Shown in pieces: positions 17,747 to 26,779 of a stretch of 64,000 nucleotides of DNA. Made by a program: the position numbers and the translations under genes. The notes under the pieces were generated by a model. It was not told the DNA's origin and ran no database searches. It saw only the letters and a list, made by a program, of their open reading frames with translations. Source of the stretch: Desulfobulbus alkaliphilus (GTDB taxonomy: Bacteria; Desulfobacterota; Desulfobulbia; Desulfobulbales; Desulfobulbaceae); contig NZ_JAFFQC010000013.1 in NCBI RefSeq assembly GCF_016918545.1, positions 48,019-112,018 of the forward strand. Direction: 5' to 3'. Numbering within the stretch: the first letter of the stretch is position 1; every line of letters starts with the position of its first letter.

Positions 17747-17810
17747 ACCGCTCTTTAGCTTCCACGCAATTCCGCTGAATGCAGCTGATTACGCTCCAGC
17801 CTGTCATATC

Positions 17811-18021
17811 CCTGAATCCCTGAGCCTTCGTTCTTCTGTCAGCTTTGTTGTCGGTGACCGTCCGATTAAAGAACACTTTTATTGGATGGTTACGGGTAAT
17901 GAAAATGGCGTGCGGACAAACGCTCACGGATTCAGCATAGATCAGCTTTGTTCTTCGTTATCATCCGATGAACCTTCACTTAATCGGACGGTTACGGGCT
18001 TTGCATATCGCGTCCGGTTCC
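17811..18021 (-). mobile_element. MITE-like element copy 7 (two decayed fragments)
   Basis: 17811-17935 runs from CCTGAATCC through the palindrome to CGCTCACGGATTCAG but lacks the CTTCGGG hairpin and AT-rich half. Then 17941-18021 repeats part of the palindrome (AGCTTTGTTCTTCG to TAATCGGACGGTTACGGGC) in more diverged form. No duplication is evident. It separates the convergent TetR-type and greA genes. Confidence 0.8.
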
Positions 18022-18029
18022 AGGGTATA

Positions 18030-18515
18030 CTAACGAATATTCGAGGCCGAGATGAGAATCACTTCGAATTCGCGCATTCCGCCTGGTGTCCTGGTGACGA
18101 CCTCATCCCCAACCTCCTTGCCCAGCAAGGCATTGCCCAGAGGTGAAAGGACCGAAATGGAACCTTTTTTGACATCTGATTCCTCAGGCCCAAGCAGCTG
18201 ATAGGTCACTTCCACCTCAGTCTGCAGATCCATCAGGGTAACAACGGTCCCGAAAACCACCTTTTCAATGGGCACCTTGGAGCAATCAATGATCTCGGCC
18301 CTCCCGAGTTTATCCTTAAGTTCCAAAATCCTGCCCTCGATTAAACTCTGCCGCTCCTTCGCAGCATGATATTCAGCATTCTCACTGAGATCGCCATGTG
18401 CCCTCGCCACCTCGATGGCCTTGACGATCTCGTGCCGCTCCACGCGTTCAAGTCGTTCCAACTCGTCGCGAAGCTGCCGATTTCCTGTCAGAGACATCGG
18501 GATACGTTGAACCAT
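18030..18515 (-). CDS. greA: transcription elongation factor GreA
   Basis: 161 residues, the family length. The N-terminal coiled coil includes GNRQLRDELERLERVERHEI and ARAHGDLSENAEYHAAKERQ, with the acidic DLSENAEY tip that enters the RNA polymerase secondary channel. The C-terminal FKBP-like domain ends SPLGNALLGKEVGDEV. It stimulates cleavage of backtracked transcripts. GAGGAGG lies close before the ATG. It is downstream of the degT terminator, so it probably has its own promoter in the 249-bp gap. Confidence 0.97.
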   Translation of the reverse strand: MVQRIPMSLTGNRQLRDELERLERVERHEIVKAIEVARAHGDLSENAEYHAAKERQSLIEGRILELKDKLGRAEIIDCSKVPIEKVVFGTVVTLMDLQTEVEVTYQLLGPEESDVKKGSISVLSPLGNALLGKEVGDEVVTRTPGGMREFEVILISASNIR

Positions 18516-18653
18516 GAATACTCCTCCTCGTTAGACAATATTAAATGATGAAATCAGAGTTGCTGGGCAATCAATCACTGGGTCTGCAACTGTCTGGCTG
18601 ACCACGCTCCTGAATGGAAAGCGGTCAACAGTCCGATCCACACCACAGCAACT

Positions 18654-18683
18654 AAAAAAACAGGCATCCGCGGATCGGATGCC
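18654..18683 (-). terminator. Rho-independent terminator of the degT gene
   Basis: GGCATCCG (18663-18670) pairs with CGGATGCC (18676-18683). On the minus strand the stem is followed by TG and seven T, ending transcription coming from degT before greA. Confidence 0.9.
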
Positions 18684-18764
18684 TTCAGATACAAATACTC
18701 TTCACCGAGGGAAAACGAACATCTGCTGTCCCCGGTAGCTGAAATTGGTTGTCAGTGCTTCAAC

Positions 18765-19952
18765 TCAGGATCCATGATAAAAACACCGTATGGTTTCGAC
18801 AACACAGGCCAACTGTTCCTGGTCAAGCTCGGGATAGATGGGCAAAGCCAGAGATGTGCCCGCTGCCTGTTGTGCAACCGGATATGACTGCTGATGATAG
18901 TCCCGATCATGCAGACAGTCCTGCTGATGCAGACAAAGCGGGTAATAGATTTCGCAGCCAATGGCATGCTTCAATAAATACTCCCTGAGCGCATCCCGTT
19001 GAGGAACAAGAATGACGAATTGATTGTAAATGTGGTGATTATGCTGCTCGGCACCCGCGACCTTGGCGTAGCTTTCCGTGGGCAGAACAACCGGATCATC
19101 AATCAAGCCCGCCTCCTGAAAAAGTCGACGGTACTGCTCGGCGTTATTCCGACGGGCGGCATGCCACTGTTCCAGATATTCAAGCTTTACAGCAAGGACC
19201 GCAGCCTGAATGGCATCCAGGCGAAAATTGCCTCCCACACGGGAATGGAAATATTTGGGCTCTGCCCCATGATTACGATTCGACCTGAGAAGATTGGCAA
19301 AAGCTGCATCAGAGGTGGTGATCATTCCGCCGTCACCAATCCCTCCCAGATTTTTACTGGGAAAAAAAGAAAAACAACCACACAGCCCCATGCCGCCAGC
19401 CCGGCGCCAGGTGACAGTCCCGTTCTCTACACAGGGAAATTCAGCGCCGATTGCCTGAGCAGCATCTTCTATCACTGGAATTCCATACTCTTCAGCCAAG
19501 GTGTTGATACGCTGCATATCAGCGCATTGACCAAACAGATGCACCGGAATAATCGCCTTGATCCGGCCACCGGTTTTCCGGTCCTTTGCCAGCGCCTCTG
19601 CCATTTCTTCGGGATTGATGTTCAAGCTCCCTGGTTCGACATCGACAAAAATCGGCTTGGCGCCGGTGCGCAGAACCGCGCCCATGGTGGCAAAAAACGT
19701 ATAAGGTGTTGTCAGCACCAGATCGCCGGAACCGATTTCCAGCGACATCAGCGAGGCAAGCAGGGCGTCGGTACCCGAGGAAACACCGATTCCATGGCTG
19801 GCTCCGCTATAGCTGGAAATCTTTTCCTCGAGTTCAACAACTTCACGACCAAGGATATATCCGGTTGAATCAATGACTCTGGTCACCGCGGCCAGGATCC
19901 GCGGACGTAACGAGAGCAACTGTGGCTGTAAATCAAGCAGTGGGACATTCAT
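18765..19952 (-). CDS. DegT/DnrJ/EryC1-family PLP-dependent sugar aminotransferase
   Basis: 395 residues. The family start is MNVPLLDLQPQLLSLRPRI, followed by GVSSGTDALLASL and PVIEDAAQAIGAE. The PLP lysine is in FFPSKNLGGIGDGGMI. Members transaminate nucleotide-linked keto sugars for LPS, lipid A or surface glycans. It starts 45 bp after rpoH, so the two are probably co-transcribed, an odd functional pairing. With a Gfo/Idh oxidoreductase next to lpxB at 56 kb, one possibility is GnnB-like 3-amination of UDP-GlcNAc, but nothing in the sequence proves the substrate. Confidence 0.88.
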   Translation of the reverse strand: MNVPLLDLQPQLLSLRPRILAAVTRVIDSTGYILGREVVELEEKISSYSGASHGIGVSSGTDALLASLMSLEIGSGDLVLTTPYTFFATMGAVLRTGAKPIFVDVEPGSLNINPEEMAEALAKDRKTGGRIKAIIPVHLFGQCADMQRINTLAEEYGIPVIEDAAQAIGAEFPCVENGTVTWRRAGGMGLCGCFSFFPSKNLGGIGDGGMITTSDAAFANLLRSNRNHGAEPKYFHSRVGGNFRLDAIQAAVLAVKLEYLEQWHAARRNNAEQYRRLFQEAGLIDDPVVLPTESYAKVAGAEQHNHHIYNQFVILVPQRDALREYLLKHAIGCEIYYPLCLHQQDCLHDRDYHQQSYPVAQQAAGTSLALPIYPELDQEQLACVVETIRCFYHGS

Positions 19953-19997
19953 TGCAATGCAAGAGGATCAGGTGGAAGAATATGAGGGGTGAGGCGT

Positions 19998-20987
19998 TCA
20001 GGATTTCTGATCCGTAGGCCCAGCGGCCAGAATCACGCTGTCACTGCTGAGGAAATCCTGAATATCAGGCATGTCTTTTTCGAACTGCTTGCGGAGCTTT
20101 TTCAACAGATTTGCCTCTATCTGGCGTACTCTTTCCCGAGAAATACTGAATTCATCGGCAATAGTCTGGAGGGTTTTAGGTTCATCACTGAGCAGGCGGG
20201 TGGCAAGAATGACCTGCTCCTTATCGTTCAATCGGCTGCTGAGTTCAGCAAGCACCTCGGCCAATCGTTCACGCATTTCCTGACTGGCGACGATCTCTTC
20301 AATTCCCGGTCCCTCATGGGGGAGAAAACTTTTCTGTTCATCTTCTGAGTCGTTGCGCACCGGGGATTCCAGGGATACATCCCAGTTATCCATGCGCTGT
20401 CCCATTTCAATGACCTCGCTCTCCTTGACATTCAACCGTTCCGCCAATAATTTGATTTCCGGCTTGAACCCCTGGGATTCAAGAAGTTTTTTCTCTTTAT
20501 TGAGGCTGAAAAAAAGTTTGCGCTGGGCCTGGGTAGTGCCGATTTTTACCAGACGCCAGTTATCCATGATGAATTTGAGGATATAGGCCCGAATCCAGTA
20601 CGCCGCATAATAGGAAAACTTGACTCCCCGGTAGGGATCAAACTTCTTGGTTGCCTGGACAAGGCCGACATTTCCTTCCTGAATGAGATCCATGAAGTTC
20701 TGCATCCAATACTTCTGAAAATCCATGGCCACCTTGACCACCAGACGCAGGTTGGATGAAACAAGCTGATAAGCGGCATCAGGGTCACCTGTTTCCTGGA
20801 ACCGGGCGGCCAGGTCTTCGGTTTCTTCCCGGCTCAGGAGTTGATACTGGCTGATTTCCTGTAAGTACCGATGCAGAGCCGGATTACTCAAGACCGGTAG
20901 ATTCTCATCGTTACCAACCAGCATCAAGGAATGCTGCGGGGCATCGTCGCTATCATTCAGGTTGTCGATTTCGCTCTGATCTCTCAT
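19998..20987 (-). CDS. rpoH: RNA polymerase heat-shock sigma factor, RpoH (sigma-32) type
   Basis: 329 residues from ATG 20987; the open frame extends to 21104, but the upstream part is unlike sigma factors. Region 2 has NLRLVVKVAMDFQKYW, DLIQEGNVGLVQATKKFDP and GVKFSYYAAYWIRAYIL. The RpoH box reads QRKLFFSLNKEKKLLESQG. Region 4.2 has TLQTIADEFSISRERVRQIE. The acidic N-terminus of about 45 residues and a C-terminal tail make it longer than E. coli RpoH (284). A possible -35 TTGTCA lies on the minus strand at 21094-21099 with TTTTAA 17 bp on. degT follows. Confidence 0.92.
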   Translation of the reverse strand: MRDQSEIDNLNDSDDAPQHSLMLVGNDENLPVLSNPALHRYLQEISQYQLLSREETEDLAARFQETGDPDAAYQLVSSNLRLVVKVAMDFQKYWMQNFMDLIQEGNVGLVQATKKFDPYRGVKFSYYAAYWIRAYILKFIMDNWRLVKIGTTQAQRKLFFSLNKEKKLLESQGFKPEIKLLAERLNVKESEVIEMGQRMDNWDVSLESPVRNDSEDEQKSFLPHEGPGIEEIVASQEMRERLAEVLAELSSRLNDKEQVILATRLLSDEPKTLQTIADEFSISRERVRQIEANLLKKLRKQFEKDMPDIQDFLSSDSVILAAGPTDQKS

Positions 20988-21172
20988 GAATCTCTGGTAT
21001 ATCGTTGGAAAACATAACCCTGCAAGGAGAAAACTCGCATGCAGGGTTGGCTGATAAAGATTACTCCAATTTAAAAAAAATACCACCCTAATTTGACAAG
21101 ACACGGTGGAAGAGTTTTTTTTTTCAGTAATCTGTGCTACAAATACGACCTTTCTGTCCTTTGTAACCTTCT

Positions 21173-21391
21173 CCTGAATCCGTGCCGGTTGGATTCTTGT
21201 GTTGGAAATATCTAGCTATAATCAGCGTATAATTGCAGCGGAATCCTTTGATAATAACCTTCATCAGCCCCCCTTCGGGGCGTCCGTCCGCACGCCATCT
21301 TCATTTCCCGTACCCGTCCGATTAAGTGTACTTTCATCGGACGGATACGGACAACAAAGATGACACACGGATGAACGCTCACGGATCCGGG
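21173..21391 (+). mobile_element. MITE-like element copy 8 (full length, 219 bp)
   Basis: Starts CCTGAATCCGTGCCGG and ends CTCACGGATCCGGG. The target duplication cttct is perfect (21168-21172 and 21392-21396). It lies between the divergent rpoH and lepA genes and ends 26 bp before the lepA ATG. Confidence 0.96.
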
Positions 21392-21417
21392 CTTCTCTCC
21401 GTCCGAAAAATTATCGC

Positions 21418-23211
21418 ATGAAAAATATAAGAAATTTCAGCATCATAGCTCACATAGATCACGGAAAATCCACCTTAGCCGACCGGATGATTCAACTCTG
21501 TAACATGGTCACCACCCGGGAGTTCAAGGATCAACTGCTTGACACCATGGATATCGAACGTGAACGTGGTATCACCATCAAGTCACAAACGATCTGCCTT
21601 CCTTTCCAGGCCGATGACGGCGAGACCTATATGTTCAACCTGGTGGACACCCCGGGCCATGTCGATTTCAGCTATGAGGTTTCCCGCGCACTGGCCTCCT
21701 GTGAAGGTGCTCTGCTGCTGATCGATGCCGCCCAGGGCGTCGAGGCCCAGACCTTGGCCAACCTGTACCTGGCCATGGAGAACGAACTGGAAATCATTCC
21801 GGTCATCAACAAAATCGATCTGCCCGCCGCGGAACCGGAAAAGGTTGCGTTGCAGGTGGAGGAGGACCTTGGTCTTGACGCGGCCGCTGTCCAGTTCTGC
21901 TCGGCCAAAACCGGCGAAGGTGTCAAAGAATTGCTCAATGCCGTTGTCCGTCTGTTGCCACCACCTCAGGGAGACCCACGTACTCCCCTGGAGGCCTTGA
22001 TCTTTGACGCCAACTACGATCCCTATCGTGGCACGGTTATCTCGGTTCGGATCATCAACGGTACGGTGAAAAATGGCGATCAGATTCTTTTCATGTCCAA
22101 CGGCGCCGAGTATCGGGTGGAGGAGGTGGGGATCTTCCGCCTTCGCCGGGAAGCTCGGCAGCAACTCGCCGCGGGTGAAATCGGCTATATCATCGCTGGT
22201 GTGAAAACCGTTTCCGATACGCGGCCCGGTGACACCATCACCCATAAAGAACATCCCTGCGCCGCACCGCTGCCGGGATTCAAGGAAGTACAGCAGGTGG
22301 TTTTCTCCTCATTATATCCCATTGCCACCGATGATTATGAAGACCTTACCAGCGCCCTGGAAAAGCTGAAACTCAACGATGCGGCCCTCATTTTCCAGAA
22401 GGATTCCTCGGCGGCCCTGGGATTCGGTTTCCGCTGCGGCTTTCTTGGCCTGCTGCACCTGGAGGTAGTGCAGGAACGGTTGGAACGCGAATTCGGCATT
22501 TCACTCATTCTTACCGTCCCCACGGTCAAGTACATGTTTTACCTGCAGGACAAAACCGTGGTCGAGATCGACAACCCTTCATACTTTCCGGATCCCGGTA
22601 CTATTACCCGGATCGAAGAGCCCTATATAAAAGCCACCATCCTCATCCCCGAACGATACATGGGCAGCGTCATGACGCTGTGCATAGACCGCCGCGGTGA
22701 AAACACCAAATACCACTACCCCATGCCCGGCCGGATCGAATTTACCTGTGAGTTACCCCTGGCCGAAGTCATTTATGATTTTTACGATAAACTCAAATCA
22801 GTGACTCAGGGATACGGTTCCTTCGATTACGAGTTGATTGATTACCGAGCCAGTGACCTGGTCAAACTTGACATTCTCGTCAACGGCGAACAGGTTGATG
22901 CCCTGTCCCAGCTCACCCACCGGGCCAGGGCAAGAGAACGGGGCCTCAAGGCTTGTGAACGCCTCAAAGAGGAGATCCCCAGACAGATGTTTAAAATCGC
23001 TATTCAAGCGGCCATCGGCGGCAACATTATTGCTCGGGAAAATATCTCCGCCCTGCGCAAGGATGTAACCGCTAAATGTTATGGTGGTGATGTTTCGAGA
23101 AAAAGAAAACTGCTGGAAAAACAGAAAGCAGGAAAAAAACGGATGAAGACCGTGGGCAACGTCGAAATCCCCCAGAGAGCCTTTCTTGCGGTGCTCAAAT
23201 CGGATCAATAG
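21418..23211 (+). CDS. lepA: elongation factor 4 (LepA), ribosome back-translocase GTPase
   Basis: 597 residues, standard length. G1 IAHIDHGKSTLADRM, G2 ERERGITIKSQT, G3 DTPGHVDFSYEV, G4 NKIDLP. Domain II follows, then the LepA C-terminal domain, including RKRKLLEKQKAGKKRMK near the end. It binds the ribosome and affects translation elongation and 30S biogenesis. It stands alone on the plus strand. The leader is made up largely of element copy 8, and no clear ribosome site is visible just before the ATG. Confidence 0.98.
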   Translation: MKNIRNFSIIAHIDHGKSTLADRMIQLCNMVTTREFKDQLLDTMDIERERGITIKSQTICLPFQADDGETYMFNLVDTPGHVDFSYEVSRALASCEGALLLIDAAQGVEAQTLANLYLAMENELEIIPVINKIDLPAAEPEKVALQVEEDLGLDAAAVQFCSAKTGEGVKELLNAVVRLLPPPQGDPRTPLEALIFDANYDPYRGTVISVRIINGTVKNGDQILFMSNGAEYRVEEVGIFRLRREARQQLAAGEIGYIIAGVKTVSDTRPGDTITHKEHPCAAPLPGFKEVQQVVFSSLYPIATDDYEDLTSALEKLKLNDAALIFQKDSSAALGFGFRCGFLGLLHLEVVQERLEREFGISLILTVPTVKYMFYLQDKTVVEIDNPSYFPDPGTITRIEEPYIKATILIPERYMGSVMTLCIDRRGENTKYHYPMPGRIEFTCELPLAEVIYDFYDKLKSVTQGYGSFDYELIDYRASDLVKLDILVNGEQVDALSQLTHRARARERGLKACERLKEEIPRQMFKIAIQAAIGGNIIARENISALRKDVTAKCYGGDVSRKRKLLEKQKAGKKRMKTVGNVEIPQRAFLAVLKSDQ

Positions 23212-23245
23212 CTGATGTTTCCCCTCCCTTTCCCGCTTCCTCTTT

Positions 23246-23464
23246 CCTGAATCCGTGACGGCTGGACGCTTGTTTTTGATGTATTTTGCTGCAATCACGT
23301 TATGAACGTGACCGTCTTTTTGATAATTCGCCGTCAGCCAACGCCCGTCGGGCCGCCCGTTTGCACACCATTTCCCTTGCCCCTACCCATCCGATGAAGT
23401 GTCCTTTCAACGAATGGTCACCAACGACAAAGCTGACACAGGAACGAACGTTCAAGGATCAAGG
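23246..23464 (+). mobile_element. MITE-like element copy 9 (full length, diverged)
   Basis: Starts CCTGAATCCGTGACGG and ends with the diverged CGTTCAAGGATCAAGG. The flanks (tcttt and gtcgc) do not match, so this is an old copy. The right end overlaps the last codons and stop of engB. Confidence 0.9.
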
Positions 23465-24054
23465 GTCGCTTGATCGCCCACCAGAGTGGTCAGGCGTTGC
23501 CGTAACTCGTCGCACCCCTGACCGGTCGTGGCAGAAAAAAGGATCCGCTCCTCGGCGCTGATCGTCAGGCCGGCATCCAATGCCGCCGCATTTTTTCGCT
23601 GTGCGTTGCGGGTCAGTTTATCCGCTTTGGTGTACACGGGAAGAAAAGTTGTGCCAAGGTGCCGGAGCCAGTCTATCAACTCCCGATCCAAGGCTTTGAG
23701 TTCGTGCCGCAGGTCGATGATGACCACCACGCAGGCCAGGGTCGCCCTGGTGGCAACATATTCGCTGATCAACCCCTGCCAGCTCTGCCTGATCTGCCTG
23801 GATACCCGGGCAAAACCATAACCGGGCAGATCCACCAGGTAGAGGCGCTCATCAACGAGAAAATAATTCAGGCTTTGGGTTTTGCCCGGCTTGGAACTGG
23901 TTTTGACCAGACTGGTCCGATCCACCAGTCGGTTGATGAGACTCGACTTGCCGACATTGGATCGACCGGCAAAGGCGATATCCGGATGGTCAGGGGACGG
24001 AAGCTGACCTATGTTGTAGGCGGAGAGGAGAAACTGCACCTTTCTGAAATTCAC
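23452..24054 (-). CDS. engB: ribosome-biogenesis GTPase EngB (YihA/YsxC)
   Basis: 200 residues. Circularly normal G domain: G1 AFAGRSNVGKSSLINRL, G2 KTSSKPGKTQSLNYF, G3 VDLPGYGFARV, G4 TKADKL. It assists 50S assembly. It is the third gene of the hisI-hisG-engB run, 52 bp after hisG. The last residues TLDP and the stop are encoded by the right end of element copy 9, as in the kinase at 858, so the native tail may have been replaced by the insertion. Confidence 0.96.
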   Translation of the reverse strand: MNFRKVQFLLSAYNIGQLPSPDHPDIAFAGRSNVGKSSLINRLVDRTSLVKTSSKPGKTQSLNYFLVDERLYLVDLPGYGFARVSRQIRQSWQGLISEYVATRATLACVVVIIDLRHELKALDRELIDWLRHLGTTFLPVYTKADKLTRNAQRKNAAALDAGLTISAEERILFSATTGQGCDELRQRLTTLVGDQATLDP

Positions 24055-24106
24055 GCTCGATCCTCTCTTCTCCTGCTCTGCACGCGCCGGTTCTGCATTG
24101 CGCCGG

Positions 24107-24982
24107 TCAGATGACTTTGTTCAAGGTATATTCAATGATCCCTTCCGCGCCGCTCTTTTTCAGCTTAGGAACCAGATCACGCACTTGGTGTTCAGAGATA
24201 ACTGTTTCCACTGAAAACCACTCCTGCTTGTACAGTTGAGCCACGGTTGGCGCATTGAGGCTGGGCAGCATATCTATCACCAGGTCCAGCTTCTCCCTGG
24301 GCACGTTCATTTTCAGGCCAACAATCCGGTCAGCCCGCAAAGCGCCTTGCAACAGCATGGCTATTGTCTCGATTTTATCCCGTTTCCAGGGGTCGGCCAG
24401 GGCTTCCTTGCTGGCAATGAGCTGGGTGTTGGACTGCATCAACTCGTGAATCACCCGCAACCCGTGGGCACGAATGGTTGCTTCGGTTTCCGTCACCTCA
24501 ACAATGGCATCAGCAAGACCGGAGACCGCTTTGGCCTCGGTCGCGCCCCAGGAAAAACTGATATCAACCTTGATGCCCCGCTGAGAAAAAAACCGTCGGG
24601 TGACATTAACCAGTTCAGTGGCGATTTTTTTCCCTTCCAGTTGCTCGATTCGGGTGATGTCCGAATCTCCAGGCACAGCGATCACCCAGCGGGTCGGCCT
24701 GTTGCTGACTTTGGAATAGACCAGGTCGGCTACCACCTCAACGTCTGAATTGTTTTCCAGAGTCCAGTCCTTGCCTGTTATCCCGGCATCAAGCATGCCG
24801 GATTCGATATAGCGCGACATCTCCTGCGGCCGACAAATAGAGCAGGACAGCTCCGGATCGTCAACCTCGGGAAAATAATTCCGTGAGGACAGCTTGATTC
24901 GCCAGCCTGATTTCTGGAACAGTGCAATAGTGGCATTCTCCAGGCTTCCCTTGGGAACACCCAACTTCAATATTGTATCCAT
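24107..24982 (-). CDS. hisG: ATP phosphoribosyltransferase, long form
   Basis: 291 residues from ATG 24982; ten extra codons upstream are open but unlike HisG. The catalytic domains carry LKLGVPKGSLENATI, MLDAGITGKDW and the PRPP loop region DAIVEVTETEATIRAHGL. The C-terminal part (KLDLVIDMLPSLNAPTV, then VSEHQV.. DLVPKLKKSGAEGI) is the PII-like regulatory domain that gives histidine feedback in long-form enzymes. It catalyses the first step of histidine synthesis and sits 104 bp downstream of hisI, so the two are probably one operon split from other his genes. Confidence 0.97.
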   Translation of the reverse strand: MDTILKLGVPKGSLENATIALFQKSGWRIKLSSRNYFPEVDDPELSCSICRPQEMSRYIESGMLDAGITGKDWTLENNSDVEVVADLVYSKVSNRPTRWVIAVPGDSDITRIEQLEGKKIATELVNVTRRFFSQRGIKVDISFSWGATEAKAVSGLADAIVEVTETEATIRAHGLRVIHELMQSNTQLIASKEALADPWKRDKIETIAMLLQGALRADRIVGLKMNVPREKLDLVIDMLPSLNAPTVAQLYKQEWFSVETVISEHQVRDLVPKLKKSGAEGIIEYTLNKVI

Positions 24983-25086
24983 AGTAAACACCCAGTTATT
25001 AGGACCCATCCAGAAAAGGATGTTTTTCCCCTGATTCTTTGTGGCGCCGGCAAATGTATCCTTATTACAGTAATATATACCTGAAT

Positions 25087-25488
25087 CTACTTGCGATGGT
25101 ACACCACTTCCGGATCAAACACCCGCTCTCCCTCGACAAGAACAAGTTCACCGCCACTCACCTTGCGAAAAAAACAGCTGTTGTAGCCGGTGTGGCAGGC
25201 CGCGCCGCCAAGTTGCTCCACTTTGAATACCACCGTATCCTCATCGCAGTCGACAAGGATTTCCCGGATCAGCTGCACATGACCCGAGGTTTCCCCTTTC
25301 AACCACAGAGAATTCCTGGATCGACTCCAGTAATGGGCCTGGCCCGTTTCCAGGGTCTTCTTCCAGGCGAGCCGGTTAATATAGGCGAGCATAAGCACTG
25401 CACCGCTCACCGCGTCCTGGGCAATGACGGGCAGCAGACCGTCCGGATTTTTATGGAATGCAAGTTCAATCATGGGAAGTTTCTTCAT
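25087..25488 (-). CDS. hisI: phosphoribosyl-AMP cyclohydrolase
   Basis: 133 residues, a stand-alone HisI without the HisE pyrophosphohydrolase domain. Motifs: [20 protein letters not shown], the metal ligands in [10 protein letters not shown], and zinc ligands in [12 protein letters not shown]. It opens the purine ring of PR-AMP in step 3 of histidine synthesis. It is the first gene of hisI-hisG-engB. A separate HisE must be encoded elsewhere. Between it and hisG, bases 25055-25085 resemble the AT-rich interior of the dispersed element, possibly a relic. Confidence 0.95.
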   Translation of the reverse strand: MKKLPMIELAFHKNPDGLLPVIAQDAVSGAVLMLAYINRLAWKKTLETGQAHYWSRSRNSLWLKGETSGHVQLIREILVDCDEDTVVFKVEQLGGAACHTGYNSCFFRKVSGGELVLVEGERVFDPEVVYHRK

Positions 25489-25825
25489 GCTTCATTGATC
25501 AAGAAAAAAGCCCCCACGACCACAAAACGAGAACAGCCGGGAGGCAAAAAAACCGGGACGGGGCAAAACGCAGGGGAGAAAAAACAGGCTATGGGCGCAA
25601 TGCACCTCTACAAGGGCTTACACCGTTCGCCGGATGCGCACCAGCGATTATCTTCCCGAAGCAGTCGTTCTCGACCCGTTCCAAAAAATTACTCTTTTAT
25701 GCCGTTGCCACAGCTTTGTCAAGCTCCACGAATACTCCCCACTCTTGCCAAACAAGCCCGAAATGAGTATTCTTGCTCGACACAGAAGCAAGAATCTTGC
25801 AAGAAATATAAAAGGATATATTTTC
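25489..25825. other. divergent intergenic region between hisI and the FKBP gene
   Basis: 337 bp without a convincing gene. Near the FKBP start, ATTCTTGC (25769-25776) faces GCAAGAAT (25788-25795), a possible leader hairpin or operator. Nothing else is recognised. Confidence 0.45.
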
Positions 25826-26266
25826 ATGAACCCCGTTCAACTTCTTGATACCGTCTCCATCAGTTATACTGCCACCCTTCCTTCGGGAGAGATGGTGGAG
25901 AGCGTCCCCGAAGAACAGCCGATCACCCTGACCATCGGCCAGGGGTGCATCCTGAAAGCAGTCGAAGCTTCACTGATGGGCATGAAGCCCGGCCAGAGCA
26001 AAACAGTACACATACTCCCGGAGGACGCCTACGGTCCCCACCATGAATCCCTGGTCCACGAGGTCTCCCTGACCAGTTTCGGTGACCGGATTGAACCCAA
26101 ACCCGGCATGATCCTCGCAAGAACCATTGAAATAGACGGCGTCCAACGGCAGGTTCCTGTCACGGTCCTCGCTGTTGACAAAACCAACGTCACTCTTGAT
26201 TACAACCATCCCCTTGCTGGAAAAACCATCTCCTACACCGTCAAACTTCATGCTATCGCCCGATAA
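25826..26266 (+). CDS. FKBP-type peptidyl-prolyl isomerase, SlyD-like
   Basis: 146 residues from ATG 25826, with AAAGGA upstream; an open frame reaching back to 25634 is not homologous. The FKBP fold starts VSISYTATLPSGEMVES, followed by TIGQGCILKAVEASLMGMKPGQ and ILPEDAYGPHHESLV. The insert-in-flap domain typical of SlyD then runs from VSLTSFG to the closing NHPLAGKTISYTVKLHAI. There is no His-rich metal tail and no signal peptide, so it is a cytoplasmic foldase or chaperone. It is monocistronic, with a 513-bp gap to cheA. Confidence 0.9.
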   Translation: MNPVQLLDTVSISYTATLPSGEMVESVPEEQPITLTIGQGCILKAVEASLMGMKPGQSKTVHILPEDAYGPHHESLVHEVSLTSFGDRIEPKPGMILARTIEIDGVQRQVPVTVLAVDKTNVTLDYNHPLAGKTISYTVKLHAIAR

Positions 26267-26349
26267 CCGCCAACCCAACTGTCAGTAAACGATTACGTAC
26301 ACCTATACCAGGAACAGCAATAAAACTGCTGATCCTGCAAACGGTCATG

Positions 26350-26389
26350 GTGCATCAGTGCTTCATCCTTGAATGGAGGACTGATGCAC
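26350..26389. other. hairpin in the cheA upstream region
   Basis: GTGCATCAGT (26350-26359) pairs perfectly with ACTGATGCAC (26380-26389). The inner bases CTTCAT and ATGGAG extend the stem with two mismatches. No T-run follows, so it is not a standard terminator. Confidence 0.6.
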
Positions 26390-26529
26390 GCGTGCACGGC
26401 TGCCTCACCCATCCCGTCACCCAGATTTCCCCATAAACAAGCACAGACACCCCACATTCCTGCATGCTCGCAACTGCAGGCGCAGAGAGATGGGAGCAGC
26501 CCTCCCCCACTTGATCTATCCCGCGGAAA

Positions 26530-26566
26530 CTTTCTAGGAGGTGACCTTCCCGCCTCCAGGTGAAAG
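26530..26566 (+). other. nested leader hairpin hiding a Shine-Dalgarno-like GGAGG
   Basis: CTTTC (26530-26534) faces GAAAG (26562-26566), and inside it GGAGG (26537-26541) faces CCTCC (26553-26557). Flanking CCCGC and CGGG can extend the stem. No credible start codon follows at the right spacing. Confidence 0.4.
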
Positions 26567-26779
26567 CGGGAATGATTCTGATCGTTTTCAGCTCGTTTTG
26601 CCGACCGGATAACAACGCAACGCTCATCGAAAAAAATCTGTACATTCGCTTTGAGCCACGTACAATATTTATAAAACTTGAATGGCAAGGTCTCGGCGTT
26701 GCCCGCTCAGCAGGATTGGTAATAATCCGGCTGGGCTTCTGCCAGTGCTCACCACCAACCTACCTGAGGAGAACCATCC

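Larger units (their letters stand above)
26267..26779. other. 513-bp region upstream of cheA with two RNA hairpins
   Basis: No credible gene. It contains a strong hairpin at 26350-26389 and a nested hairpin at 26530-26566. The cheA ribosome site (TGAGGAGA, about 26765) is close before the ATG. Confidence 0.5.

Noticed and set aside
25055..25090. Possible element relic between hisI and hisG (TTATTACAGTAATATATACCTGAATC)-like sequence
   Set aside because: Only a short AT-rich match to the element interior and no terminal repeat; too weak to list as a copy.
26683..26698. Possible second sigma-54 promoter before cheA (TGGCAAGGTCTCGGCG)
   Set aside because: GG and GC have the right spacing, but the -12 part lacks the TT and the rest is weak.
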